NCBI RefSeq assembly: GCF_004217145.1
Contig: NZ_SHKR01000012.1
Coordinates: forward strand, 310,001 to 374,000
Source: Kribbella rubisoli
Lineage (GTDB): Bacteria > Actinomycetota > Actinomycetes > Propionibacteriales > Kribbellaceae
Direction of reading: 5' to 3'
DNA: 64,000 bases
Shown: positions 15,317 to 23,875 of the stretch, one piece after another
Layout: every line of letters starts with the position of its first letter
How positions within the stretch are numbered: the stretch's first letter is position 1
Program-made: the position numbers and the translations under genes
Notes under the pieces: model-generated
Seen by the model: the letters and a program-made list of their open reading frames with translations, nothing else
Told to the model about the DNA's origin: nothing
Databases searched by the model: none

Positions 15317-15733
15317 CGGTCGGCCCACACGCGGAAAGTGCGCGCGCAACTGTCCGGCCCAGCCGAGCGCGTTGGAGGCGAACGTGTCGGCTCGCAGGAT
15401 CGTCCACTCGAGCCCGGATGCGCGTACGGCGACTTCGAGGTCGGAGTGCAGCCTGGTGATCGGATCAGTGTCCGGTCCGAAGCGCACTGCGGACGACGAC
15501 AGGTAGACGACGCGTCGGGCGTGCTGCGCGATCTTACCGAGGGTCGCCTCGGCGCCGTCGGCGGTCAGGAACGGCCAGATGAGGAAGACCGTGTCGACGG
15601 TCTGCAATGCGGCGGTGAGGGTCTCCGGTTCGGCGAGGTCGGCGCCGGATCCGTGGGTGAGGGTTCGTGCCTCCGGGAGGAGGGCGGTCAGCTCACGGCC
15701 GACGTTTCCGGTGGCGCCCGTCAGGAGGATCAT
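15317..15733 (-). pseudogene. Truncated NAD(P)-binding (NmrA/YtfG-like) protein gene
   Basis: The frame starts MILLTGATGNVGRELTALLPEARTL, a clear NAD(P) Rossmann start. It continues through VVYLSSSAVRF to EWTILRADTFASNALGWAGQLRAH, the normal middle of the NmrA/quinone-reductase-like SDR family. Homology then stops at about residue 135. The open frame continues to 15206 only as antisense of the ferredoxin gene. Relatives are about 270-290 residues long, so roughly half the protein, including the substrate-binding part, is missing. The 3' part was probably lost when the P450 operon end was joined here. Confidence 0.65.
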
Positions 15734-15786
15734 GCTTGCGGCAACTCGGCCCAGCGGTGTCGGTATTCCCGAGTATCGTGTCGGAG

Positions 15787-16131
15787 ATGATCAACGGAGC
15801 GCATGTGATGATCTACAGCACGGACGCCGCGGCGGATCGGGCGTTCTTCGCCGACGTGTTGGAGTATCCGTCGGTGGACGCCGGGCAGGGGTGGCTGATC
15901 TTCAAGTTGCCGCCTGCCGAGGTGGCGGTGCATCCGGCTGAGGTTGGGTCGCATGAGTTGTTGCTGATGTGCGACGACCTCGAGCAGACGATGGCCGAGA
16001 TGAGCGGCCGTGGGGTGGAGTTCGAGGCGGTCGAGCGGATGCGGTGGGGTGTGCTGACGGCGTTCCGGCTGCCTGGTGGTGGCCGGGTCGGGTTGTACGA
16101 GCCGCTGCACCCGCGGGCGAATGATCTCTGA
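15787..16131 (+). CDS. VOC-family (glyoxalase-like) protein
   Basis: A 114-residue single-module vicinal oxygen chelate protein. MINGAHVMIYSTDAAADRAFF is the first beta-alpha unit, GWLIFKLPPAEVAVHP the second, and ELLLMCDDLEQTMAEM with LPGGGRVGLYEP complete the fold. Such proteins dimerise to bind a metal and act on diverse small molecules, or provide drug resistance. No substrate can be named. It overlaps the epoxide hydrolase start by 11 bases and is cotranscribed with it. The start at 15787 matches the usual family start; an ATG at 15808 is the alternative. Confidence 0.85.
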   Translation: MINGAHVMIYSTDAAADRAFFADVLEYPSVDAGQGWLIFKLPPAEVAVHPAEVGSHELLLMCDDLEQTMAEMSGRGVEFEAVERMRWGVLTAFRLPGGGRVGLYEPLHPRANDL

Positions 16132-17239
16132 GTTCCAGATCGCGGTGCCGGACGCGGAGGTTGTCGCGCTGCGGGAGCGGCTCCGGCAGACTCGTTGGCC
16201 TCGGCAACTACCTGGAGACGGGTGGGATCGCGGCGTCCCGGTCGATTACCTGCAGCGGGTCGCGGAGCGATGGGCGGCGTACGAGTGGCGTGTCTGGGAA
16301 GCGCGGCTCAACGGGTATCCGCAGTACACGACCGAGATCGATGGGCAGAGGATTCACTTCCTGCAGGTGCGATCGCCGGAGCCGGACGCGTTGCCGTTGG
16401 TGCTGACGCACGGTTGGCCCGGGTCGGTGGCGGAATTCCTCGACCTGCTGGGGCCGCTGACCGACCCGGCGGCATACGGCGGGAATCCGCGCGACGCCTT
16501 TCACGTCGTCGCGCCGTCCGTACCGGGGCACGGCTTCTCGCTCCCGTTGCAGGACGGCTGGAACCACGGGCGGATCGCGCGTGCCTGGGCGGAGTTGATG
16601 AGCCGGCTCGGATACGAGCGGTACGGCGCGCAAGGTGGCGACACGGGATCGGTCGTCTCACCGCTCCTCGGTCAGCTCGATCCGGAGCATGTGGTCGGCG
16701 TACATATCAACGGCGGGCTGGCGTTTCCGGAGGTCGAGCCAGGTGATGTCCAGACCGAGGTGGAGCGAGAGCGATTGGCGGCGGCTGAGCGGTTGCGTGC
16801 AGTTGGGACCGGGTACGCCGACCTGCAGGGGACTCGGCCCCAGACGGTCTCGTACGGGTTGAGTGATTCGCCGGTCGGGCAGTTGGCGTGGATTCTGGAG
16901 AAGTTCTGGGAGTGGACCGATCCGGAGCATGCGCTGCCTGAGAGGGCGGTCGACCTCGACCACCTGCTCACGGATGTGTCGATCTACTGGTTCACCAACA
17001 GCAGCGCGACTTCCGCCAACCTGTACTACGAGAATCGCCGCGCCGCCGAGGACATCCGGCCGAGTGTGCCGACGGGCGTCGCGGTCTTCCCGACGGATCC
17101 GGCCATCCGCCGAGTCCTAGACCGCCGGCACCACGTCGTCCATTGGTCGGAGTTCAGCCGTGGCGGTCACTTCGCGGCCCTCGAGGCGCCCGACCTGCTC
17201 GTCGACGACATCCGGGCGTTCTTCCGGCTGGTCCGGTAG
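16121..17239 (+). CDS. Epoxide hydrolase (EHN domain type)
   Basis: A 372-residue alpha/beta hydrolase with the N-terminal EHN domain (FQIAVPDAEVVALRERLRQTRWP). The oxyanion motif is LTHGWPGSVAEF, the nucleophile Asp is in the elbow QGGDTGSVVSP, and the catalytic His in SRGGHFAALEAP near the end. It opens epoxides to diols, so it could detoxify products of the nearby P450 (inference). The ATG at 16121 lies inside the VOC gene. Its last 123 bases overlap, in antisense, the convergent GNAT gene. Confidence 0.92.
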   Translation: MISEFQIAVPDAEVVALRERLRQTRWPRQLPGDGWDRGVPVDYLQRVAERWAAYEWRVWEARLNGYPQYTTEIDGQRIHFLQVRSPEPDALPLVLTHGWPGSVAEFLDLLGPLTDPAAYGGNPRDAFHVVAPSVPGHGFSLPLQDGWNHGRIARAWAELMSRLGYERYGAQGGDTGSVVSPLLGQLDPEHVVGVHINGGLAFPEVEPGDVQTEVERERLAAAERLRAVGTGYADLQGTRPQTVSYGLSDSPVGQLAWILEKFWEWTDPEHALPERAVDLDHLLTDVSIYWFTNSSATSANLYYENRRAAEDIRPSVPTGVAVFPTDPAIRRVLDRRHHVVHWSEFSRGGHFAALEAPDLLVDDIRAFFRLVR

Positions 17240-17713
17240 GCGGGCCGGCGCGACGAACGTCAGCAGCGTGCCGTCGCGTTCAACACTGGCATCCGGCCAG
17301 CGACGACGAACCATCTGGATCGAACGTTCGTTGGCCGCACCGATGACGAAGAGAAAATGCTTCGCGCCGGATGCGATCGCGTCCGCGGCGGCGATCGCCA
17401 GCATCCGGATCCCGAGCCCGCGGCGCTGATCGTCCTCCGCGATGACGGCTGCGAGCTCGGCCGTCGACTCACCCGGCGCCCAGGCCCACATCGCGTGGCC
17501 GACGATCGTGTCCTCGCGCGTTGCCACGAAGGCCGCGCCGGTGGGGCACAGCAGGCGTAGCAGCAGCGCCGCGCGCGGCGGCGAGCCGATCGCGGTCTGG
17601 AAGCGGAAGTAGCGGCTGAGGTCGGTCAGCCCCGACAGCATCCTGGCCAGCTCGTCCGCGTCGGGTTCGCCGGCGCGACGGACGAGTGGCGGCCTCGCCT
17701 GAGTCTGGTTCAC
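17117..17713 (-). CDS. GNAT-family N-acetyltransferase
   Basis: A 198-residue frame. The GNAT core is clear: LVRRAGEPDADELARMLSGL, the beta-4 AAFVATREDTIVGHAMWAW, and the acetyl-CoA loop AEDDQRRGLGIRMLAIAAADAI. The recognisable domain ends near residue 157 (LLTFVAPARLP). The final 41 residues are read in antisense through the epoxide hydrolase gene and look like stop-codon overrun. The GTG at 17713 is preferred over an ATG at 17761, which would leave almost no room for the divergent HxlR gene promoter. Acceptor unknown. Confidence 0.8.
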   Translation of the reverse strand: MNQTQARPPLVRRAGEPDADELARMLSGLTDLSRYFRFQTAIGSPPRAALLLRLLCPTGAAFVATREDTIVGHAMWAWAPGESTAELAAVIAEDDQRRGLGIRMLAIAAADAIASGAKHFLFVIGAANERSIQMVRRRWPDASVERDGTLLTFVAPARLPDQPEERPDVVDEQVGRLEGREVTATAELRPMDDVVPAV

Positions 17714-17767
17714 GGATTCAGCGTTACCTGCTTGGCTGAGTCTGTCAAGTGGACTTATCATGAACCC

Positions 17768-18259
17768 ATGAGTACGGCAGTCAGCGAGCAGATGCCCGAG
17801 GCGATGAACTGGTCCACGGAGAACTGCACGATCTCCCGGGTGATGGAGATCCTCGGCGACAAGTGGACTTTTCACCTCCTCCGCGAGGTCTTCGTCGGCG
17901 TCCGACGGTTCGAGGACATCCGCGCCCGGGCGGGGATCCCGCGCCAGGTCCTCACCGAGCGCCTCGCCGCGCTGATCGAGCGCGGCCTGATCCGCCGCCA
18001 CCCGTACCGGCTGCCCGGACAGCGAGAGCGCTCGGAGTACCGGTTGACCGAGGCCGGGCTAGACCTCTACCCGGTGCTGGTGGCAATGATCCAGTGGGGC
18101 GATCAGTACCTGCCGCTCGCAGCCGGCGCGCCGATCGAGCCGCGCCATCGCGGCGACTGCGGCGAACGTGTCACCGTGACCATGCACTGCGAGGCCGGCC
18201 ACGACCCAGGCCCTAGGGAAGTTGCCTTCCGCCCCGGCCCGGGCGCCCAGCGGCGCTAG
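17768..18259 (+). CDS. HxlR-family regulator
   Basis: A 163-residue regulator. ENCTISRVMEILGDKWTFHLLREVFVGVRRFEDI (about residues 19-52) and IPRQVLTERLAALIERGLIRRHPYRLPGQRERSEYRLTEAG make the HxlR winged helix, including the near-invariant redox-type Cys at about residue 20. It is divergent from the GNAT gene over 54 bases and probably controls it. The C-terminal tail (CGERVTVTMHCEAGHDPGP) is a short zinc-ribbon-like extension. Its stop overlaps the convergent DUF5753 gene by four bases. Confidence 0.9.
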   Translation: MSTAVSEQMPEAMNWSTENCTISRVMEILGDKWTFHLLREVFVGVRRFEDIRARAGIPRQVLTERLAALIERGLIRRHPYRLPGQRERSEYRLTEAGLDLYPVLVAMIQWGDQYLPLAAGAPIEPRHRGDCGERVTVTMHCEAGHDPGPREVAFRPGPGAQRR

Positions 18260-19131
18260 GGCAAACGCTCGATCGCCTGACGGATCAGGTTTTCGGTTTC
18301 GCGGGGCTGGGCGGCGGTGATCGAGACGGCGTCCATCGTGACGACGTACGTGTCGAGTTCTTCGCGCTTGTCCAGGTAGACCGCGCTCGTCAGGTGCTCG
18401 ATGTAGACGATGTCCGGAAGGTCGGCGTCGTTGAAGCGGAGCAGGGTGAACGCGCCGCCGGTCGCGGTGTAACCGCCCTTGGAGAACGGGATGATCTGCA
18501 GCGTGACGTTGTGCCGCCGCGACGCGTCGATCAAGTGCTCGAGTTGGGCTCTGAGGATTGCCGGGCTGCCGATCGGACGTCGCAGTACGGCCTCGTCGAT
18601 GACTGCCCACAGCCGCGCGGGTCGTTGCCGCGTCAGCACGTCCTGGCGGCTCATTCGCAAGGAAACAAGGCGATCCTGCTCGGCCCGCGACAACGGGACG
18701 TCCTGCCGGCCGAGCTGCATGACGGCCCGCGCGTACTCCGGTGTCTGCAGCAAACCCGGGACGAACTGCAACTCGAACGTACGAATGAGATCGGCTGCCA
18801 TCTCGAGCCCGAGATAGGAGTGGAACCACTGCGGCGTGAGGTCGTCGTACCGTTGCCACCAGCCCGGGCTGTTGGCCTCGCGGGCCAATGTCAGCAGGCG
18901 ATCGCGCTCGACCTCGTCCTCGACCTTGTAGAGCGTCAGCAGGTCGTCGACGTCGCGCACCTTGAACCCGACCCGGCCGAGTTCCAGGCGGCTGATCTTG
19001 GACTCCGAGCCGCGGATCGCCCAGCCCGCATCGGTGCGGGACACGCCCGCGTTCTCACGGAGCCGGCGCAGGTGCACCCCAAGCATGATGCGCAGGGCGG
19101 TCGGACCGCCGTACGCGCCCGGCTCGGTCAC
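18256..19131 (-). CDS. XRE-type HTH regulator with DUF5753 domain
   Basis: A 291-residue protein. The N-terminal Xre HTH (LRRLRENAGVSRTDAGWAIRGSESKISRLELGRVGF) is followed by a DUF5753 domain from about residue 95: YLGLEMAADLIRTFELQFVPGLLQTPEYARAVM, VIDEAVLRRPIG and HNVTLQIIPFSKGGYTATGGAFTLLRF. These proteins are abundant in streptomycete-type genomes, normally beside a short DUF397 gene; none is seen here. The GTG at 19131 has GGGAGG six bases before it and is preferred over the ATG at 19173. The methyltransferase gene is divergent and a likely target. Confidence 0.92.
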   Translation of the reverse strand: MTEPGAYGGPTALRIMLGVHLRRLRENAGVSRTDAGWAIRGSESKISRLELGRVGFKVRDVDDLLTLYKVEDEVERDRLLTLAREANSPGWWQRYDDLTPQWFHSYLGLEMAADLIRTFELQFVPGLLQTPEYARAVMQLGRQDVPLSRAEQDRLVSLRMSRQDVLTRQRPARLWAVIDEAVLRRPIGSPAILRAQLEHLIDASRRHNVTLQIIPFSKGGYTATGGAFTLLRFNDADLPDIVYIEHLTSAVYLDKREELDTYVVTMDAVSITAAQPRETENLIRQAIERLP

Positions 19132-19302
19132 CTCATGCCTCCCAGCCGCTGTCCCCGTGGTGTCCCGATGCAACAGCTGATCATTTCACAACAGATAGTG
19201 ACCTCGTCCACCCCGACGCGCAGATACGGTGTGTCCAACGGGTCCTACGGTCAGTAGAGTCGGGCTCACAGATTTCCGACCACTCTCTGCGAGGTCCACC
19301 CG

Positions 19303-20133
19303 ATGCCCGATGCCAAACAGGCACCCAGTTCGATCCCGGTCGGCGTCGACACCAGTCGGGCCAGCATCGCCCGGGTGTACGACGCCTTCTTGGGCGGCAA
19401 GGACAACTTCGAGGTCGACCGCGAGGTACTGCGTGGGGTCCAGGCCGCCGCGCCGCAGGCCCAGGACCTGGCCTGGTCGAACCGGAACTTCCTGATCCGC
19501 TCGTGCCGGTTCCTGGCCGGCCAGGCGGGGATCACGCAGTACCTGGACTGCGGATCCGGTCTGCCGACCGCCGAGAACACCCACCAGGTCGTGCAGCGGA
19601 TCCAGCCCGAGGCCAAGGTGCTCTACATCGACAACGACCCGGTGGTGCTCGCGCACGGCCGCGCGCTGCTCGAGGAGAACGAGAACACGCTGTTCGTCAG
19701 CGCCGACATCTTCGAGCCGGACGAGGTGCTGAGCAAGCCCGAGGTGCGTGACTTCCTCGACTTCAGCCAGCCGATCGCCGTGATGCAGGCCGGCACGCTG
19801 CACCACTACATCGGCACCGAAGGTGCGCAGATCATGCAGAAGTACGTCGACGCGGTGGTGCCCGGGTCGTACACGGTGATCTCGCACTTCTACGACCCGG
19901 AGACTCCGGAGCACACCGCGGTCGCCCAGAAGATGGAGGAGAAGTTCATCCACAGCCCGATGGGCAGCGGTAGGTTCCGCACCCGCAAGGAACTGATGGA
20001 GTTCTTCCCCGATCAGGAGCTCGTCGCGCCGGGCCTGGTGCTCTGCGACGACTGGTGGCCGGACGGTCCGCGGCTCAAGCCGCTGAACCAGGTCGAGGAG
20101 TGCATCGTCGGCGGGGTCGGCCGCAAGATCTAG
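19303..20133 (+). CDS. SAM-dependent methyltransferase, DUF574/Methyltransf_19 family
   Basis: A 276-residue protein. GVDTSRASIARVYDAFLGGKDNFEVDREV is the family hallmark, and the Rossmann motif YLDCGSGLPTAENTHQV near residue 85 with KVLYIDNDPVVLAHGRALL supplies the SAM site. Function of the family is unproven; many members sit beside DUF5753-type regulators, as here. GAGG precedes the ATG. It is a single gene closed by a strong hairpin. Acceptor unknown. Confidence 0.92.
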   Translation: MPDAKQAPSSIPVGVDTSRASIARVYDAFLGGKDNFEVDREVLRGVQAAAPQAQDLAWSNRNFLIRSCRFLAGQAGITQYLDCGSGLPTAENTHQVVQRIQPEAKVLYIDNDPVVLAHGRALLEENENTLFVSADIFEPDEVLSKPEVRDFLDFSQPIAVMQAGTLHHYIGTEGAQIMQKYVDAVVPGSYTVISHFYDPETPEHTAVAQKMEEKFIHSPMGSGRFRTRKELMEFFPDQELVAPGLVLCDDWWPDGPRLKPLNQVEECIVGGVGRKI

Positions 20134-20141
20134 TACGCCGT

Positions 20142-20174
20142 GACGCCCGGGACCGTTCGCCGGTCCCGGGCGTC
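20142..20174. terminator. Strong bidirectional terminator hairpin
   Basis: GACGCCCGGGACC (20142-20154) pairs perfectly with its reverse complement (20162-20174). One more G-C pair gives a 14-bp stem and 5-base loop. It lies between the convergent methyltransferase and lectin genes. Confidence 0.8.
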
Positions 20175-20182
20175 GTGCTGTG

Positions 20183-21259
20183 TCAGAACGTCCAGCGCTG
20201 CGCCGCGGAGTTGTTGCACGAGGCAACGGTTACCGGATTGCCCAGGGAACCCGGTGCGGTCAGGCACAGGCCGTTGGCGCGGATGGTTCCGTCACCGGGC
20301 TGGGTCCACTGCTGGTTGGCGCCGCCGTGGCAGTTGTAGAGGATCGCGGCGCCGGCTTGCGTCGCGCTCGAGTCGAGACAGCTGAACTGGGCGTGGAACG
20401 TCTTGTTCTCCGCATGTACCCAGTTCTGGTTGTCGCCGCCGGTGCAGGTGTACAGCAGGATCGTCGTACCGTCCGAGCCGGAGACGTCCAGGCAGCCGCC
20501 GCTGCCGCGGATGTCGCCCGAGGCCGAGTTGCCGAGCCCGTTCTCCTGGACGGCGGTTGATCCGTTGAGCGTGACTTGGCTGTCTGCCGCACAGCCGGTG
20601 CTTTCCGAGCTGCCGGTGAAGTGCGCGGTGAGACTGCCGCTGGTCGGCAGGTTCATCGTCAGCTTCGAGTACGGCTCGTCGTCGCAGGTGGCCTTGTCGT
20701 TGTTCCAGTCGAAGTACTCGGTCCAGCTCACCATTCCCGACGTACTGATCGTGTTGCCGGAACCGGTTTGCAGGCTGCCGAGTTTGAACGACGTACCGGC
20801 GGTGAGGTCGCGGACGGTCACGCCGTACCAGCCGCTGCCTTCGCTGGCGACGGCGAACGCGTAGGTGTGGCCGGGGGTCGGGGCTCGGTCGAGGCGGCAA
20901 CTACCGCCGGTGCCGTCCTCCTGGAACTTGATGCAGTAGGTGCCGGCGTCGCCGACGCGCATGTCGGTGGAGTTCCAGAGCGAGTAGAGGAACATCCCGC
21001 CGCCGTCGCGGTGGGTCTGCATGCCGGTGTACCCGCCGACGTCGCCGCCGGTGAAGTCGAACTGGTTGGACCAGTAGACGTTCGCGCGCCCGGGCGAGTT
21101 GTTGATCGTCATCCGGAACTCGGCCTGCGTGAGCGATGCGGTGTCGAACGTGTAGTTGACGTAGGTGCCGGGCGTGACACCGATCGCCGAAGCGCTACCG
21201 GGAACGAGAGCGGCGGCGAGGCCGAGAAGGGCGCAGAGCAGTACGGACTTGAGTCTCAT
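20183..21259 (-). CDS. Secreted ricin-type beta-trefoil lectin protein with DUF3472-like N-domain
   Basis: A 358-residue exported protein. The Sec signal peptide covers about residues 1-26 (cleavage after SASA). The middle 190 residues include NNSPGRANVYWSNQFDF and GGYTGMQTHRDGGGMFLYSLWN, resembling DUF3472, a sialidase-like beta-sandwich. The last 120 residues are a ricin B lectin with three repeats ending DNQNW, NQQW and AQRW (QxW motif). It probably binds extracellular polysaccharide. The ATG at 21259 has GGAGG 10-11 bases upstream. Single gene ending at the shared terminator. Confidence 0.9.
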   Translation of the reverse strand: MRLKSVLLCALLGLAAALVPGSASAIGVTPGTYVNYTFDTASLTQAEFRMTINNSPGRANVYWSNQFDFTGGDVGGYTGMQTHRDGGGMFLYSLWNSTDMRVGDAGTYCIKFQEDGTGGSCRLDRAPTPGHTYAFAVASEGSGWYGVTVRDLTAGTSFKLGSLQTGSGNTISTSGMVSWTEYFDWNNDKATCDDEPYSKLTMNLPTSGSLTAHFTGSSESTGCAADSQVTLNGSTAVQENGLGNSASGDIRGSGGCLDVSGSDGTTILLYTCTGGDNQNWVHAENKTFHAQFSCLDSSATQAGAAILYNCHGGANQQWTQPGDGTIRANGLCLTAPGSLGNPVTVASCNNSAAQRWTF

Positions 21260-21366
21260 CGGGGGTCTTACCTCCAAGCGAAGTGGGGCGGACTTCGACC
21301 AGAGAGCTCTCTCGACTTGATGATGCGCAGACGTGCGCGGAGATGTCCAGAGGTGAGCGGTTAACG

Positions 21367-21921
21367 TTACACATGCTCGGAAACGAGCGTGGCTGCTGTT
21401 CCTTCTTCGAGGGCTTGGAAGATGTGGGGGAGGTCGCCGGGGTAGGCGATGTAGTCACCGGGGAAGAGTTCGATCGGGTCGTCGGTGGGGCCGACGAGGG
21501 CTCGGCCGGAGCCTAGGACGACGTGTTCGACGACGCCGGGCATGTGGGGCTCGGACTGACGGCCGGGGCCGGGGGACGCGACGATGCGATAGATGTCGCG
21601 GCGGGCGTTCGGTGGGCTGGAGGCGACGAGGGTGGCGCTGTAGTCGGCCTGGTCGGAGTAGATCGCGGGGCCTTCACCGGCGCGGATGATCTGGACCTTC
21701 GGGCGCGGCGGGTCGAGCAGCGCCGCGAACGGGGTGTCGAGCGCAACGGCCAACGCCCACAGGGTTTCCACGCTGGGGTTGCCGGTGCCGGACTCCAGTT
21801 GCGACAGCGTGGACTTCGCGACGCCGGCGCGTTTCGCCACCTCGGTCAGGGAGAGCCCGGTGCGGGCCCGGTGCCGGCGCAGGGATGCGGCGATCACGTC
21901 CAGTGGTGCCCTGTTGTCCAT
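21367..21921 (-). CDS. XRE-family regulator with cupin domain
   Basis: A 184-residue protein. The HTH at residues about 8-65 reads LRRHRARTGLSLTEVAKRAGVAKSTLSQLESGTGNPSVETLWALA. The C-terminal cupin holds HMPGVVEHVVLGSGRALVG and PGDYIAYPGDLPHIF. Such regulators commonly sit beside azlCD amino-acid exporters, and here the azlCD operon is divergent 63 bases away, so they likely control it in response to an amino acid or metabolite. The ATG at 21921 has GGAG 8 bases upstream. Confidence 0.92.
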   Translation of the reverse strand: MDNRAPLDVIAASLRRHRARTGLSLTEVAKRAGVAKSTLSQLESGTGNPSVETLWALAVALDTPFAALLDPPRPKVQIIRAGEGPAIYSDQADYSATLVASSPPNARRDIYRIVASPGPGRQSEPHMPGVVEHVVLGSGRALVGPTDDPIELFPGDYIAYPGDLPHIFQALEEGTAATLVSEHV

Positions 21922-21984
21922 CGCGTGTTCGCTCCATCGGTCTAGTTGTTCGGCTTGACGAACGGCGGATCGTTGTTCATCATA

Positions 21985-22677
21985 ATGCCCATGCGTTCGA
22001 TCTGGCGAACACTCGACCGTGGGCTCGCCCGCGACATCGGCCTGGTCTGCCTGGCCGACGGTGTCGTGGGCCTCTCGTACGGCGCGATCAGCGTCGGCGG
22101 CGGGCTGCCGTTGTGGGTGCCGATCCTGCTCTCGATCGTGGTCTTCGCGGGCGCGTCGCAGTTCCTGTTCGTCGGGATCGTCGCCGCCGGCGGGAGCCCG
22201 ATCGCGGCGATGATCGCGGGGCTGCTGGTCAACACGCGGCACATCCCGTTCGGTCTGGCGGTCAGCGATGTGATCGGCGGCGGGTGGCGGCGGTTCGCGG
22301 GCAGTCACGTGATGACTGATGAGAATGTCGCGTTCGCGATGGGGCAGGACGAGCTGGAGCAGAAGCGGGCGGCGTACTGGGCCGGCGGCATCGGCATCTT
22401 CATTTGCTGGAACATCGGCGTGGTCGTCGGCGGGCTGGCCGGGTCGGTGATCACCGACACCGACGCGTTCGGGCTCGATGCGGCGTTCCCGGCGGTGCTG
22501 CTTGCGTTGGTGTTGCCATCGTTACGGGATCGGTCGACGCGTACGGCGGCTCTTGTCGGCGTGCTGGTCGCGTTGGCGACGACGCCGTTCTTGCCGGCTG
22601 GGCTTCCCGTGCTGTGTGCGTTGGTGGGATTGCTGTTCTATCGGGCGCCGAAGGGTGCGTTGGAGGTGAGTCGGTGA
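21985..22677 (+). CDS. azlC: AzlC-family branched-chain amino acid exporter, large subunit
   Basis: A 230-residue membrane protein with about seven hydrophobic helices. AzlC features are VGLSYGAISVGGGLP, FAGASQFLFVGIVAAGGSPIAAMIAGLLVNTRHIPFGLAV and HVMTDENVAFAM. With AzlD it exports branched-chain amino acids or analogues. Start 21985 or 21991 is equally possible and no clear ribosome site is seen. In the 63-base divergent region GTTCG and CGAAC flank a TTGACG-like -35 near 21954, a candidate operator. Confidence 0.9.
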   Translation: MPMRSIWRTLDRGLARDIGLVCLADGVVGLSYGAISVGGGLPLWVPILLSIVVFAGASQFLFVGIVAAGGSPIAAMIAGLLVNTRHIPFGLAVSDVIGGGWRRFAGSHVMTDENVAFAMGQDELEQKRAAYWAGGIGIFICWNIGVVVGGLAGSVITDTDAFGLDAAFPAVLLALVLPSLRDRSTRTAALVGVLVALATTPFLPAGLPVLCALVGLLFYRAPKGALEVSR

Positions 22678-22994
22678 ACACCCCAGTGCTGCTGGTGGGG
22701 ATTCTGGTGCTTGCTGTGGGCACCTTTTCGCTCAGGTTCGCCGGACCCGCGTTGCGGAGTCGGTTTGAGGTGCCTGAGCGGGCGCAACAGCTGCTGGCGG
22801 TGGCCGCGATCGTGTTGCTGACGGCGTTGGTCGCCACGTCGGCGTTGATGGATGGGCACGGGCCGGCCGGGGTCGCGCGGCCGGCGGGTGTTCTGGTCGG
22901 CGGCGTACTCGCTTGGCGGAAGGCGCCGTTCGTGCTGGTTGTGGTGGCTGCTGCCGCGACTGCGGCCGGGCTCAGGTTGCTCGGCGTACCGTAA
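22674..22994 (+). CDS. azlD: AzlD-family exporter, small subunit
   Basis: A 106-residue, very hydrophobic protein with four helices. The AzlD signature is TFSLRFAGPALRSRFEVPERAQQLLAVAAIVLLTALVATSAL, ending LAWRKAPFVLVVVAAAATAAGLRLLG. The GTG start overlaps the azlC stop by four bases (GTGA), so the two subunits are made together. Confidence 0.9.
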   Translation: MNTPVLLVGILVLAVGTFSLRFAGPALRSRFEVPERAQQLLAVAAIVLLTALVATSALMDGHGPAGVARPAGVLVGGVLAWRKAPFVLVVVAAAATAAGLRLLGVP

Positions 22995-23023
22995 GCAGTC
23001 CTTGTAACAGGTAGCGTGCGGAC

Positions 23024-23695
23024 ATGACCATGCAGCCCGGCCTGCCGATGCCAGCGCCGAAGAAGTCGGTTCTTCCGATGCTCGCCATCGCCTGTTTCGT
23101 CATCGGTGCGGTGCTGGTCGGGTTCTTCGTCTGGCGGATCGTGGTGACGGCGCCGCACACGCCGCAGCCGATCGAGTCCGGGCGGGTCGAGCTGAAGGAG
23201 GAGGGGCTGACGATCTACTCGTCCGTCCCGGTGCTGACCCCGCCGTGCAAGGCGCAGGACGCCGACGGCAACGACGTACCGCTCAAGCGGGAGACCGGGT
23301 CGGAGACGATCACGATCAACGGCAACAGCTGGTACGTCGTCGCGCGGTCGGAGCATCCGGTGCCGGCCGGCGTCTACAGCATCTCGTGCACCGACGACGA
23401 GACCAGCGCAACGTACGCCGCCGGCCCGAAGTCATCGATCGTCGCGTTCGTGCTGTCGATCCTCGGCGCGATCTTCTCGTTCCTGATCTTCGCCGGCCTG
23501 GGCATCGTCTTCCTCATCATCTGGGCCGTCCGCAAGTCCCGCCGCAACCGCCCCACCCAACCAGGTGCCCCCGGCAACTACCCGCCCCCCAGCGGCTATC
23601 CCCAGCCCGGCTATCCCCAACAGCCGAACCAGCACTTCCCCCCACCCCCGCCGTACAACCCCGGGCCGAATCCGGACCGCTCCCAGGACCGCTGA
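23024..23695 (+). CDS. Two-TM membrane protein with extracytoplasmic domain and proline-rich tail
   Basis: A 223-residue protein with no recognised family. A short N-terminus precedes membrane helix 1 (about residues 18-42). An exterior domain of about 95 residues holds two Cys (PPCKAQDADG and SISCTDDE), a likely disulfide. Helix 2 (about 143-170) is followed by KSRRN and a Pro/Tyr/Gln-rich cytoplasmic tail (PGNYPPPSGYPQPGYPQQP). Similar tails in actinobacterial membrane proteins bind partners or clusters; role unknown. Single gene between azlCD and the phosphatase. Confidence 0.8.
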   Translation: MTMQPGLPMPAPKKSVLPMLAIACFVIGAVLVGFFVWRIVVTAPHTPQPIESGRVELKEEGLTIYSSVPVLTPPCKAQDADGNDVPLKRETGSETITINGNSWYVVARSEHPVPAGVYSISCTDDETSATYAAGPKSSIVAFVLSILGAIFSFLIFAGLGIVFLIIWAVRKSRRNRPTQPGAPGNYPPPSGYPQPGYPQQPNQHFPPPPPYNPGPNPDRSQDR

Positions 23696-23875
23696 CGCAA
23701 CACCATTCGGACCAGACCGAAAGGCTGGGGCCGCGCCTCGATCACCCGTAGCGTCACAGTTCGGGGTGGGGCGGGACCGGTGCTCGGTGGGATGTGCCGG
23801 GGTGCGGCAACTGGACAACGACCGGGTGTTTGCAGTACACGTTCGCTGCTGAGGTGGGTCTGCTTGGATAGGCCC

